In this document: one piece after another, positions 53,723 to 62,459 of the stretch
How positions within the stretch are numbered: position 1 is the stretch's first letter
Layout: each line of letters begins with the position of its first letter
NCBI RefSeq assembly: GCF_052057775.1
Contig: NZ_CP195121.1
Coordinates: 310,001-374,000 of the forward strand
Source: Methanococcoides sp052057775
GTDB lineage: Archaea > Halobacteriota > Methanosarcinia > Methanosarcinales > Methanosarcinaceae
Direction: 5' to 3'
DNA: 64,000 nucleotides
Translations under genes and position numbers: made by a program
The notes under the pieces: model-generated
The model's database searches: none
Told to the model about the DNA's origin: nothing
What the model saw: only the letters and a program-made list of their open reading frames with translations

Positions 53723-55417
53723 TCACTCTGCTTCGTTAAGTACTTCCTTTATGACCCTGCCATACACCGGCCTTGCTATGAGCACACCGATGAGCACACC
53801 GATGATGGTCGTAATGGCAAATCCCTTGAGGGCGCCAAAGCCCATCACTACAAGCGGAGACATTGCAATGGTAGTCGTCGCAGCTGCTGCGAAGATTATA
53901 CCGAATGCCTTTGTTATCCTTTCAAGATATACTTTTGTGGAAGGCAGCTTGCCTTCATAAAGCACCTCATCGGTAATGATCACAAGGTGATCGATACCGG
54001 TACCTATTGCAGCAATGATACCCGCAATTGCCGGCAGGTCAAGCTGCCAGTTGATGGTGGCTGCAACTCCCAGGATCATGATCAGTTCACAAATTGAAGT
54101 TCCTACCATCGGAAGCAGGATCTCCTTCTGACCATATCTCCTGAACACCACAAGGGCCACTGCAACAAGTGCAAAGAGTCCGGCCATCAATGCCTGTTTC
54201 TTGAACTGTGCACCCAGTGCTGCATCGACCTGCCCGGAGCCCATTAGGACCACGTTCACAGGTAATGCACCTGCACGCAGGTGGATCTGGAGCTGCTCTG
54301 CCTCGGATTTGCTTTCCTCATCAGGGCCTGTTGAAGCCTCCCAGGAATATATCGGGTGCTCGGTAAGTCTTGCTGCTGCTGAATAGCTCAGCGGTGCACC
54401 ATAGACTTCGTTATCATCAAGATACATGTAGAGCCAGTGTGAGTTAGGATCACTGGTCGCACCGGTCTCGATGGCAACCTTCTGCAAAGCAAGGGCACCT
54501 TCCTCGTTAAGTGTGAAAGGAGTATGCCACTGACCATCGTGGAATGTCACGACACCGACCTTCTCGATAGCATCGCCGTAGAGCACATGAGCGGTCTCAT
54601 TGGCCTGTGTCTGTATCCTTATCTCGAACTTACCCGGCCTCTCAACGATCTCCTTTGCAGTTGCAAGATCCGTTCCTGCGAAGTCGATAAGGATGTAATC
54701 CTCACCCACCGTACGTACAGGTATGTCCTTCAGGCCAAGGGAGTTCAGCTTGTCGCTGAGGATATCCCTGGTCATGTCACGGGTATCGGTCCTGACACCC
54801 TCACGGTATATCGGAGTGCCGTCCGCCCCATTAAGGATGGAACCGCCAACTTCTTCCATCATGGACTGGAGATCATCCTGTGAGACCTCCTTACGGACCT
54901 CATATTCAATGGAATCACCGATTGAAAGAGGGATGACCTCACCATCAACTGAATCGGAAAGATACTTGGTGATAAGTGTCTGCTTACTTGTATATAGGAC
55001 GACCTCGGAAGTGTTCCCTGAATGGGTGATATCAGACTCACCTATACCCAGGAGGTCCATCTGCAGGTCGGAGATAGAGGTATCAGTAGTGAAAACCACC
55101 GTTGTTCCCACAGAAGAATAACCGCTTCCGCTATGTCCTGTGACGCTCTTCACATCAATGGATGAACCGATCGCAGGTTCAACAATGGCAGAGACGGTCT
55201 GTGAGATATCAGCATCTACCTGGGCAACTGCACCCTGAAGCCTTATCTGGATCCATGAACCGCCCTCAAGGTCAAGTCCGTAATTAAGATCGGTTGTTGC
55301 ACCTTCGTCCGAGGAATACCACGGATGTATCATAACAACAGAGAACAGCACTGCTGCTATCAGTAACCATACGCGGAGATCGCTTTTCAGGCCTTTCTTC
55401 ACTTCTTCTTCCCTCAT
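53723..55417 (-). CDS. secD: Protein translocase subunit SecD
   Basis: Membrane partner of SecYEG that promotes late steps of export using the proton gradient. The 564-residue protein has one N-terminal transmembrane helix, a large external P1 domain (about 50-390), DLEGGSWIQIRL at its start and five further helices at the C terminus, with the LPAIAGIIAAIGTGIDHLVIITDE motif. ATG 55417 overlaps the secF stop. The frame is open to 55456 but inside secF. Confidence 0.95.
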   Translation of the reverse strand: MREEEVKKGLKSDLRVWLLIAAVLFSVVMIHPWYSSDEGATTDLNYGLDLEGGSWIQIRLQGAVAQVDADISQTVSAIVEPAIGSSIDVKSVTGHSGSGYSSVGTTVVFTTDTSISDLQMDLLGIGESDITHSGNTSEVVLYTSKQTLITKYLSDSVDGEVIPLSIGDSIEYEVRKEVSQDDLQSMMEEVGGSILNGADGTPIYREGVRTDTRDMTRDILSDKLNSLGLKDIPVRTVGEDYILIDFAGTDLATAKEIVERPGKFEIRIQTQANETAHVLYGDAIEKVGVVTFHDGQWHTPFTLNEEGALALQKVAIETGATSDPNSHWLYMYLDDNEVYGAPLSYSAAARLTEHPIYSWEASTGPDEESKSEAEQLQIHLRAGALPVNVVLMGSGQVDAALGAQFKKQALMAGLFALVAVALVVFRRYGQKEILLPMVGTSICELIMILGVAATINWQLDLPAIAGIIAAIGTGIDHLVIITDEVLYEGKLPSTKVYLERITKAFGIIFAAAATTTIAMSPLVVMGFGALKGFAITTIIGVLIGVLIARPVYGRVIKEVLNEAE

Positions 55418-56316
55418 GCTCTTCGCCCCCTTGGGTTGCTGCGGGTCACATGCCACCTCAATATACCGGTGTTAAGCATCCAGGTGTTCATAATATCGGC
55501 CACCAGGCCGAATATCAGCACAATGGAGATATCGGAAAGCAGGTTGACCTGGGAAACGGATGATGTCACAAGGTATGAGAAAGTGGATACGATGTACATC
55601 ACCACAAGTGCTGCGAGTGTTGTAGTTGTCATTGTAAGACCCGTATGCATTGCACGACCGATGTTCTCGTTGGGCGTGCCCCTTCTCTTCAGCACACGTG
55701 TGGTAAGCAGGATGTCACTGTCAACCGAATAACCGATGAGCATCAGCAAAGCCGCCACGGTACCCAGGGAAAGCTCGATACCTGCAATGTTCATAAAACC
55801 AACAGCTATCACAATATCCGATATTGCTGAAAGCACCACTGCAACAGATGGGACAAAGGTCCTGAAAATGAGGAACACGACCAGTGCCATTCCGATAAAA
55901 GAGAGACAAAGAGCTTTTAATGCCTGGGACTGTAGCTCTTTTCCATACAGGGCACCGATCTGCTTGATCTCCACATTAGAGTATTTGGATGTTACAGCCT
56001 TTTCAAGTTCGATCTGGTCTTTGCTGTCCATAGGACCAAACTGAAGGATCGCACGGTCGCCTGTCTTACGTGCATCCACCAGAGGATAATCGGAATATGC
56101 CTGCTCCAGCACACCTGCTGCATCCTGTGTCTCGAAAGCTATCATGGTACCGCCTTCGAATTCAAGTCCAAGCTTAACGGGTGCACCCGTGCTTGAAAAT
56201 ACTACAACCGACACTATAAGGGATAGTGCCAGAACTATCATGGGAATGGCGATGAGCTGCTTATCATCACGAGCCCTTATGAATGAATCAAGATATTCTG
56301 CTAGAATAGATCCCAT
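55414..56316 (-). CDS. secF: Protein translocase subunit SecF
   Basis: A 300-residue membrane protein with six transmembrane helices and the SecF signature LGLEFEGGTMIAFET near residue 50, and SVDSDILLTTRVLK in the C-terminal helices. ATG 56316 is preferred because CGGAG is nine bases upstream; TTG 56322 is possible. It comes first in the gene order secF-secD, coupled by the ATGA overlap. Divergent from the dCMP deaminase gene. Confidence 0.94.
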   Translation of the reverse strand: MGSILAEYLDSFIRARDDKQLIAIPMIVLALSLIVSVVVFSSTGAPVKLGLEFEGGTMIAFETQDAAGVLEQAYSDYPLVDARKTGDRAILQFGPMDSKDQIELEKAVTSKYSNVEIKQIGALYGKELQSQALKALCLSFIGMALVVFLIFRTFVPSVAVVLSAISDIVIAVGFMNIAGIELSLGTVAALLMLIGYSVDSDILLTTRVLKRRGTPNENIGRAMHTGLTMTTTTLAALVVMYIVSTFSYLVTSSVSQVNLLSDISIVLIFGLVADIMNTWMLNTGILRWHVTRSNPRGRRA

Positions 56317-56390
56317 TTTCAAATGCTCCGTTATCAGAAAAAAATGTAAACTATAAATATTCTTGTATACCCCAGACCATACACTACAAC

Positions 56391-56398
56391 TTATATAT
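56391..56398 (+). promoter_or_regulatory. TATA box of the dCMP deaminase gene
   Basis: TTATATAT lies about 30 bp before ATG 56424, giving a leader of a few bases at most. Confidence 0.45.
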
Positions 56399-56423
56399 AC
56401 TACTTGCTATTTTCTTTTTATAC

Positions 56424-56879
56424 ATGACTGACAGACCATCAATTGATGAATATTTCCTGGAGATCGCTTCGGTGGTCGCAAAACGTTCCACCTGCCTTAG
56501 GAACAAGGTGGGAGCTGTCATTGTCCGTGATAAAAGGATACTTTCCACAGGATACAACGGTGCCCCAAGCAACATCGAGCATTGCCTTGACATTGGTTGT
56601 ATCAGGCAGCAGAACAACATTGCATCCGGGACCATGCACGAGAAATGCCGTGCTGTTCACGCAGAACAGAATGCCATTATACAGGCAGCGCTTCATGGCG
56701 TGGGCATCGAAGGAGCTACAGTCTACTGCACCCACCAGCCATGCATACTTTGCGCAAAAATGATAATAAACTCCAACATCAAGAGGGTAGTCTTCAGCAC
56801 GAAATACCCAGACACTGACACTCCGGAGTTCTTCAAAGCTGCGGGTGTTGAAATGGTGAACCTTCAGTCAGATGACTGA
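56424..56879 (+). CDS. dCMP deaminase (cytidine/deoxycytidylate deaminase family)
   Basis: A zinc enzyme converting dCMP to dUMP for thymidylate supply. The 151-residue protein has HAE at 79-81 and PCILC at 106-110 (Cys107, Cys110 zinc ligands), and the N-terminal RPSIDEYFLEIASVVAKRST typical of the ComEB/dCMP group. The 3' end overlaps the cofE 3' end by 16 bp on the opposite strand, a rare convergent overlap. Short or no leader. Confidence 0.93.
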   Translation: MTDRPSIDEYFLEIASVVAKRSTCLRNKVGAVIVRDKRILSTGYNGAPSNIEHCLDIGCIRQQNNIASGTMHEKCRAVHAEQNAIIQAALHGVGIEGATVYCTHQPCILCAKMIINSNIKRVVFSTKYPDTDTPEFFKAAGVEMVNLQSDD

Positions 56880-57631
56880 CGAAGGCACCTTAAACTTTTT
56901 CTTATTATATCCCCGTTCACAGGACGATACATCTCTTTCACACTGACATCATCCGCGGTATGGTGTTCATAACCACGCACGATCACAACAGGATAGCCAC
57001 CCGCGGCTTCACCCATCAACAGGTTTGCTGCCGATGCGACCTCATCTGCCACCGCTTCCTCAGTGATCTCAAGTTCCTTCCCAAAGAGATCCTTTTCCCC
57101 TCGCCAGTTTCGGATGGGATGCATATGGTATATGCCCACGGCAACCCCCGTCTGCCCTATCTTGAAGGCCCTGCCATTGGTATCAGTGACAATGACACTG
57201 ACATCCTTTCCGGAAATAGCGTATATCCGTTCACCTATTGCCCTTGCAGAAGCATCCGGATCCCGGGGAAGTTCCAGAAAATATTCACTTTCAACATTGG
57301 AATCATCGATACCGGCATTTATACTAACATGACCGTTGTGGTTCTCGACAAGCAACAGAGGATGATCGACCAGTACATCCGCACTCCTGTCAAGCACTGC
57401 CTGCACAAGTGCCGGGCTCTTACCCTGCCTTTTCGCAATGTTCACAGCACGTTCGGATGGCACAACCTCACTCTTCAGGATCCTTGAACCTTCGGCCTTT
57501 GCCACGATCGTGGATGCGACGACCACACAATCATGGTCCTCAAGTTCCGTCCGCTCACATACCATAGCTGCAATGTCATCGCCCTTCTGAATAAGCGGAA
57601 GCTCATCCACAGTAAACAATTCCAACCTCAA
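56864..57631 (-). CDS. cofE: Coenzyme F420-0:L-glutamate ligase
   Basis: Adds glutamates to F420-0 with GTP to make coenzyme F420-2, the hydride carrier of methanogenesis. The 255-residue protein shows DHDCVVVASTIVAKAEGS, VIVTDTNGRAFKIGQTGVAVG near residue 148 and the GDLFGKELEITEEAVADEVASAANL-type segment, all typical. It is the most direct sign of a methanogen (or other F420 user). Convergent with dCMP deaminase; no operon partner. Confidence 0.95.
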   Translation of the reverse strand: MRLELFTVDELPLIQKGDDIAAMVCERTELEDHDCVVVASTIVAKAEGSRILKSEVVPSERAVNIAKRQGKSPALVQAVLDRSADVLVDHPLLLVENHNGHVSINAGIDDSNVESEYFLELPRDPDASARAIGERIYAISGKDVSVIVTDTNGRAFKIGQTGVAVGIYHMHPIRNWRGEKDLFGKELEITEEAVADEVASAANLLMGEAAGGYPVVIVRGYEHHTADDVSVKEMYRPVNGDIIRKSLRCLRQSSD

Positions 57632-57790
57632 TATGATACCTCGGGAATGGAAATGGCATCAAAAATAAATAATACTATCCATATAGTCTGGATTGCGGCG
57701 ATGATGAGAGTTACCCCGACCGAGCAAAATATGACGATAAACTCTGGCTGATGCTGCAAACCTACTCTTGATCGGGAATATGAAAAAGAA

Positions 57791-57808
57791 GAGTGATCGA
57801 AATCACTC
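57791..57808 (-). terminator. Hairpin through the hsp20 stop codon
   Basis: GAGTGAT (57791-57797) and ATCACTC (57802-57808) pair perfectly around CGAA. The 3' part of the gene including its TGA lies in one arm. On the minus strand TTCTTTTTC follows, an intrinsic-type terminator layout. Confidence 0.65.
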
Positions 57809-58264
57809 GATCATGATCTTCGGCTTTTCTTCAGCTTTTGACTTCGGAAGTGTAACGGTCAGCACACCATCCTCAAGTTTTGCCTTTGCGCCTTCATCAG
57901 TGACATTGGCAGGGAGAACGGCAGACCTTGAGAAGCGGCTGTAGGTGCGCTCTCTCTGAGTATAACCCCCTTCCTCTGCTTCAGTTTCCTTCTTGCACTC
58001 AGCACTGATCTCGATGATATTATCTTTTACATTGATGTTGATGTCCTTCTTGTCAACACCCGGGAGATCAGCCGTAACGACCACATTATCACCTTCTTCC
58101 CTTATATCCATCAGAGGAGTGAACGCCCCTCCTTCAGACCAGCCCCCGAAGGGAGATATTTCCCTGAAAAGCTGGTTGAGGTGTTCCTGTGTCTGCCTGA
58201 TCTCTTCAAATGGGTCCCAGCGGGATAATCCGGAGGGTCCCCTACGTGTTAAACCGAATTTCAT
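57803..58264 (-). CDS. Small heat-shock protein Hsp20
   Basis: A 153-residue alpha-crystallin-type chaperone that binds unfolding proteins in the cytosol. The ACD domain (about 48-150) has PLMDIREEGDNVVVTADLPGVDKKDI and the LEDGVLTVTLPKS motif (consensus GVLTVTLP). The C-terminal KIMIE is close to the I-x-I anchor. ATG 58264 has AAGGAGTGGAG nearby; an earlier GTG is open. Expected to be heat-inducible, though no HSE-like element is visible. Confidence 0.92.
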   Translation of the reverse strand: MKFGLTRRGPSGLSRWDPFEEIRQTQEHLNQLFREISPFGGWSEGGAFTPLMDIREEGDNVVVTADLPGVDKKDININVKDNIIEISAECKKETEAEEGGYTQRERTYSRFSRSAVLPANVTDEGAKAKLEDGVLTVTLPKSKAEEKPKIMIE

Positions 58265-58346
58265 ATACTCCACTCCTTAATAATTAGGTGAGAGTATATA
58301 TGCAGTATAAAAATAAAAAACTAACGGGCTTTAAAAAACAGAAACA

Positions 58347-58367
58347 AGCAGGGCTATCACCCCTGCT
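58347..58367 (-). terminator. Hairpin through the apgM stop codon
   Basis: AGCAGGG (58347-58353) and CCCTGCT (58361-58367) pair perfectly; the stop codon (58357-58359) lies in the loop. On the minus strand a T-run TTTTTTAAAG follows about 15 bases later. Confidence 0.55.
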
Positions 58368-59565
58368 TTGCCTTATCAATGAGCATCCGGACGATGTCGC
58401 AACCGCGGACAGTACCAAGGGAACCGGATCTCATGGCATCCTCATCAAAGGTTTCCACGCTGTCCATATCATTCTCAAGTGTCGAATAGATCAGGAAAGG
58501 TACAGGATCCGAAGTATGTGTCCTTAGCACGATAGGTGTCGGGTGGTCCGGAAGGACGACTATCATATAGTCTTCAGTGTCATCTTCCTTTGCAGCGCGC
58601 AGGACAGTGCCCACAACCTTCTCATCGAAGTCCTCTACTGCCCTGATCTTGGCATCCAGGTCACCCATATGACCTGCCTCATCAGGAGCCTCAACATGGA
58701 CCACTACAATATCCCTTTCCTTCAGAGACTCCATGGCATATTCGGCCTTGCCCACATAATTGGTATCAAGATATCCTGTTGCTCCCGGAACCTCGATGAC
58801 ATCCAGTCCGGCATAGATGCCGAGACCCTTTATCAGATCAACCGCTGAGATCACAGAACCTGTGAGACCATAGAGCTCATTGAAGGTACGGAATGAAGGC
58901 GCATATCCCTGACCCCAGAACCATATGGAATTTGCAGGGTTCTTTCCCTCCTTTATCCTCTTCTCGTTGACAGGATGAACCTCAAGGATAGGTATGGATT
59001 CCTCGATCAGCCTGGAAAGGACAGCACTGCCTTCACCCCTTGGCATATGATCCTTCCTTTCACCCCCGATCACGTCATGAGGAGGGGTGCAATCGGTATT
59101 ACCGCCGAGGTCATTGGAGGCGACCAGAAGGTGCCTGTAACTGATACCCGGGTAGAACCTCAGTTCATCTGTCCCAAGCTCGTGGTCGATGGTCTCAATG
59201 AGCTCCTTTGCCTCCTCACTTGTGATATGTCCTGCACTGTGGTCTGCAATATGATCATCGTTCAATGTGATCAGGTTGCACCTGAAAGCAACATCGTCTT
59301 TCTTCAGAGGAATGCCCATGCTGGCAGCCTCAAGAGGAGCACGGCCTGAATAATAGATGTCCGGGTCGTATCCCATGACAGACATGTTCGCAACATCGCT
59401 TCCCGGTGGCAACCCTTCAGGAACATTGGCAGCAAGACCTGCCAGGCCATTCTTGGTCATGTAATCCATATTTGGAGTGCGGGCTTTCTGGAGAACGGTC
59501 TTACCCCCCAGCTCATCCAGTGGGTAATCCGCCATTCCATCGCCGATGAGAATAATATATTTCAA
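58357..59565 (-). CDS. apgM: 2,3-Bisphosphoglycerate-independent phosphoglycerate mutase, archaeal type
   Basis: Interconverts 3- and 2-phosphoglycerate. The 402-residue alkaline phosphatase-like protein has IILIGDGMADYPLDELGGKTVLQKARTPN at the start (metal Asp), LPPGSDVANMSVMGYD with the nucleophilic Ser near residue 55, and HVEAPDEAGHMGD and LPDHPTPI near the end. ATG 59565. Soluble glycolysis/gluconeogenesis enzyme, monocistronic. Confidence 0.95.
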   Translation of the reverse strand: MKYIILIGDGMADYPLDELGGKTVLQKARTPNMDYMTKNGLAGLAANVPEGLPPGSDVANMSVMGYDPDIYYSGRAPLEAASMGIPLKKDDVAFRCNLITLNDDHIADHSAGHITSEEAKELIETIDHELGTDELRFYPGISYRHLLVASNDLGGNTDCTPPHDVIGGERKDHMPRGEGSAVLSRLIEESIPILEVHPVNEKRIKEGKNPANSIWFWGQGYAPSFRTFNELYGLTGSVISAVDLIKGLGIYAGLDVIEVPGATGYLDTNYVGKAEYAMESLKERDIVVVHVEAPDEAGHMGDLDAKIRAVEDFDEKVVGTVLRAAKEDDTEDYMIVVLPDHPTPIVLRTHTSDPVPFLIYSTLENDMDSVETFDEDAMRSGSLGTVRGCDIVRMLIDKAKQG

Positions 59566-59685
59566 TGATACACCTCTTTTTGTATGATAATTATTTAACC
59601 TTCAAATGAAGGTATCGGCAAAACTATAAAGACAATATGCTCATTTTAACAGTGTTTAAATGTGCTTCGTGAATGGTGACGTTTA

Positions 59686-60903
59686 ATGAAATATATACAT
59701 TTTGTACTCATAGCAATATTTGCCATGCTGTTTGCAGCAACGCCTGCAGCATCCCTTGACCCGACCAAACCGATAATACATTATTCGGAAAGTGTTGTGG
59801 AAATAGGAACGGAACTTTCCCTTGCCCAGGGATATACGCTCAAGATAGTTGATATTAATGAGGATAACGAGGATGTCTGGGTAGAGGTACGTCACAATGG
59901 GAAACTCGTAAAAGATGGCGAAGGCACCGGAAAAGAGAACGATCCCTTCGAATACATACTTACCATCGAAGCAGAGGATGACGATGAGGAGGATGACGAA
60001 TACCTGATATTCCGCATTACTCCAAAGGAGCTTATTACCAGCGGAAAGGATACTGCCACAAGGATAAGGATCGAGCAGTTCAGGGACCCTACCAGGGACA
60101 TCGACGATTTCCTGATATATGACAGGTCAGATTCTGTGGACATCGGCGATGAAATGGACCTGGAGGAAGGGTACACACTCACAGCATCCGACCTTGATAC
60201 AGATGAGCAGACCATCACAGTAACGCTGAAAAAGAACGACCATGTTGTCAGGGAAGTGAAGGACATGGAAGCAGGAGATATCTTCAGTTACTACAAGAAT
60301 GTAGATGGAGAGACCCGTACGATCGTCATCGCAAAGGTATATGACTTCTTTGAGAGCACTGACACTCACATACTTTTCCTGAAGGAGATCTCACAGAGAG
60401 AAGATGTGGAAGTTGAGACAAATGTCGATATAAGTGTAGAAGGACTGGCCGGGAACATTGTCCGGGAAGATGAGAAGGCCATCATATATTATGACCTTGA
60501 GGATGATGCTGCCAAAGTGACCATCTATGTTGATGATGACATGATAGATGTCCGATACGATGTTGACGATGGACTCTATGCATCAGTTACGGACGAGCTT
60601 GATCGCGGCACCCATGAGATACTTATCGAAACCGTTTCAACGGACGGAAGTGTGTCATCAAAGGAGGCATCATTCAGGGTCGAAGCAAAGGATACTGAAG
60701 AAGGGACAACATCCCGGGATGATAACTCCATATCAGATCAGGTCGATGACATCATCCAAGATGGTGAGAATGCAACCGGTAATGTCACAGGAGGCGTATC
60801 CGATTCTGCCAGGGAGGCGATCGGATCTACAGCTTTCACCTACATCGTAGTTGCAGTTCTCCTTGCACTTACTGTTTTCTTCTTTAAGAGAGAGTTCAGC
60901 TGA
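59686..60903 (+). CDS. S-layer-like cell-surface protein with C-terminal membrane anchor
   Basis: A 405-residue exported protein. Signal peptide at 1-23 (FVLIAIFAMLFAATPAAS), two related beta-rich domains (about 24-145 and 146-255), each beginning with a YSESVVEIGTELSLAQGYTL / YDRSDSVDIGDEMDLEEGYTL unit, then an Ig-like part (about 260-345), an Asp/Glu-rich linker and a single helix (about 384-402, TAFTYIVVAVLLALTVFFF). The repeated unit resembles the Methanosarcina S-layer duplication domain. Very acidic, as in moderately halophilic archaea. Role on the surface is inferred. Confidence 0.75.
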   Translation: MKYIHFVLIAIFAMLFAATPAASLDPTKPIIHYSESVVEIGTELSLAQGYTLKIVDINEDNEDVWVEVRHNGKLVKDGEGTGKENDPFEYILTIEAEDDDEEDDEYLIFRITPKELITSGKDTATRIRIEQFRDPTRDIDDFLIYDRSDSVDIGDEMDLEEGYTLTASDLDTDEQTITVTLKKNDHVVREVKDMEAGDIFSYYKNVDGETRTIVIAKVYDFFESTDTHILFLKEISQREDVEVETNVDISVEGLAGNIVREDEKAIIYYDLEDDAAKVTIYVDDDMIDVRYDVDDGLYASVTDELDRGTHEILIETVSTDGSVSSKEASFRVEAKDTEEGTTSRDDNSISDQVDDIIQDGENATGNVTGGVSDSAREAIGSTAFTYIVVAVLLALTVFFFKREFS

Positions 60904-60966
60904 ACGACTCCCTCCCTTTTATATTCACATAAAAAGGAAGGCAAATTGATTCCGCCTTTCATAATC

Positions 60967-60974
60967 TTTATATT
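60967..60974 (+). promoter_or_regulatory. TATA box of the lysC-purM transcript
   Basis: TTTATATT lies about 65 bp upstream of ATG 61034, giving a leader near 40 nt. It is between the S-layer-like gene and lysC. Confidence 0.45.
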
Positions 60975-61033
60975 ACACTGCCGTGTTTATAGCCACATTC
61001 CAAATCAAGCCTAATACAGAACGTGATCAGATT

Positions 61034-62446
61034 ATGAGATATGTAATGAAATTCGGCGGTACTTCCATTGCTGATGGGAAGAAGATACGTCATGTTGCAG
61101 AGCTTTTGATCAGCTACAGAGAAGCCGGGAATGAGGTCGTTGCCATAACATCAGCACTTGGCGGTGTCACAGACGGTTTGCTCACGAACGCAGCAGAAGC
61201 ATCACAGAAAGGGAAGGTCGCCCAGATAAAGGAGTTTATGACAGACCTTGCCAAAAAACACTATGATGCCATTGGCTTTGCGATCGATGATGAGAGGATC
61301 GCCGACGAGGTCATCGAAGCTATTGACACCCGCATAGACGAACTTGAGAAAGCACTTATCGGAATCTGTTACCTCGGTGAGCTCACACCACGTTCCATTG
61401 ATTACATTTCATCATACGGAGAACGCCTTGCAGTACCTATAATCAGCGGCGCTATACGCTCACTTGGAACAGGCTCAATGCCATTCACAGGCGGAGAGGC
61501 AGGCATAATAACAACAAGTGATTACGGAAATGCACAGCCTCTGGAGAAAAGCTATGAGCAGGTAGAGAGCAACATACTGCCACTTGTGGAGACCTCGATC
61601 CCTGTCATAACAGGATTCATTGCAGAGGATAAGAAGGGGATCATCACAACCCTGGGACGTGGCGGTTCAGACTACACTGCATCCATTGTAGGTGCTTCCA
61701 TCCACGCTGACGAGATCTGGCTATGGAAAGAAGTACACGGTATCATGACGACCGATCCGAGGATCGTCCCGGAAGCATCCTCCATTCCACAGATATCCTA
61801 CATCGAAGCAATGGAGATGTCATATTTCGGTGCCAAGGTGCTCCATCCACGTGCTATTGAACCCGCTATCAAGCACGGCATACCTGTTCGTGTCAAGAAC
61901 ACCTTCGATATCGACCATCCCGGTACGCTTGTAGTTGCAGACCAGACCCGCACTGAGGATGTTGTAAAAGCAGTGACGCTGATAAGGAAAGTGGCTGCTA
62001 TCAACATATCAGGAGCAGGGATGGTGGGAGCCATCGGTACAGCAGCAAGGATCTTTTCCGCACTTGCAAACGCAGGAGTCAACATCGTCATGATCAGCCA
62101 GAGCTCTTCCGAAGCCAACATGTCCCTTGTTGTAGATGATGCACACCTTAAGATGGCCCTGAAAGCATTGAAATCCGAATTCAACAAAGATGTTGTCAGG
62201 GAAGTCGTGTATGACAAGGATGTTTGTGTTGTAGCAGTGGTAGGTGCCGGAATGGATGGCATCCCTGGTGTTGCAGGGAAGGTGTTCGGAGCTCTCGGCA
62301 GGGATAAGATCAATGTAATAATGATCAGCCAGGGATCATCACAGCACAACATTTCCTTCACTATCAAAGAGAATGATGCAGAAAATGCAGTAAGGGTACT
62401 GCACCAGGAATTCGGTCTTGGGTCAAAGAAGGAAGCTGAAAAATAA
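61034..62446 (+). CDS. lysC: Aspartokinase with ACT domains
   Basis: Phosphorylates aspartate, the first step to lysine, threonine and methionine. The 470-residue protein has MKFGGTSIADGK (residues 4-15), LGRGGSDYTASI near residue 220, and two ACT regulatory domains (about 315-385 and 390-465; MVGAIGTAARIFSALANAGVNIVMISQSSSE). Feedback inhibition by lysine or threonine is expected. ATG 61034 matches the family N terminus; the longer frame to 60983 does not. purM follows after 13 bp. Confidence 0.94.
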   Translation: MRYVMKFGGTSIADGKKIRHVAELLISYREAGNEVVAITSALGGVTDGLLTNAAEASQKGKVAQIKEFMTDLAKKHYDAIGFAIDDERIADEVIEAIDTRIDELEKALIGICYLGELTPRSIDYISSYGERLAVPIISGAIRSLGTGSMPFTGGEAGIITTSDYGNAQPLEKSYEQVESNILPLVETSIPVITGFIAEDKKGIITTLGRGGSDYTASIVGASIHADEIWLWKEVHGIMTTDPRIVPEASSIPQISYIEAMEMSYFGAKVLHPRAIEPAIKHGIPVRVKNTFDIDHPGTLVVADQTRTEDVVKAVTLIRKVAAINISGAGMVGAIGTAARIFSALANAGVNIVMISQSSSEANMSLVVDDAHLKMALKALKSEFNKDVVREVVYDKDVCVVAVVGAGMDGIPGVAGKVFGALGRDKINVIMISQGSSQHNISFTIKENDAENAVRVLHQEFGLGSKKEAEK

Positions 62447-62459
62447 GGAGGCCATAGAA

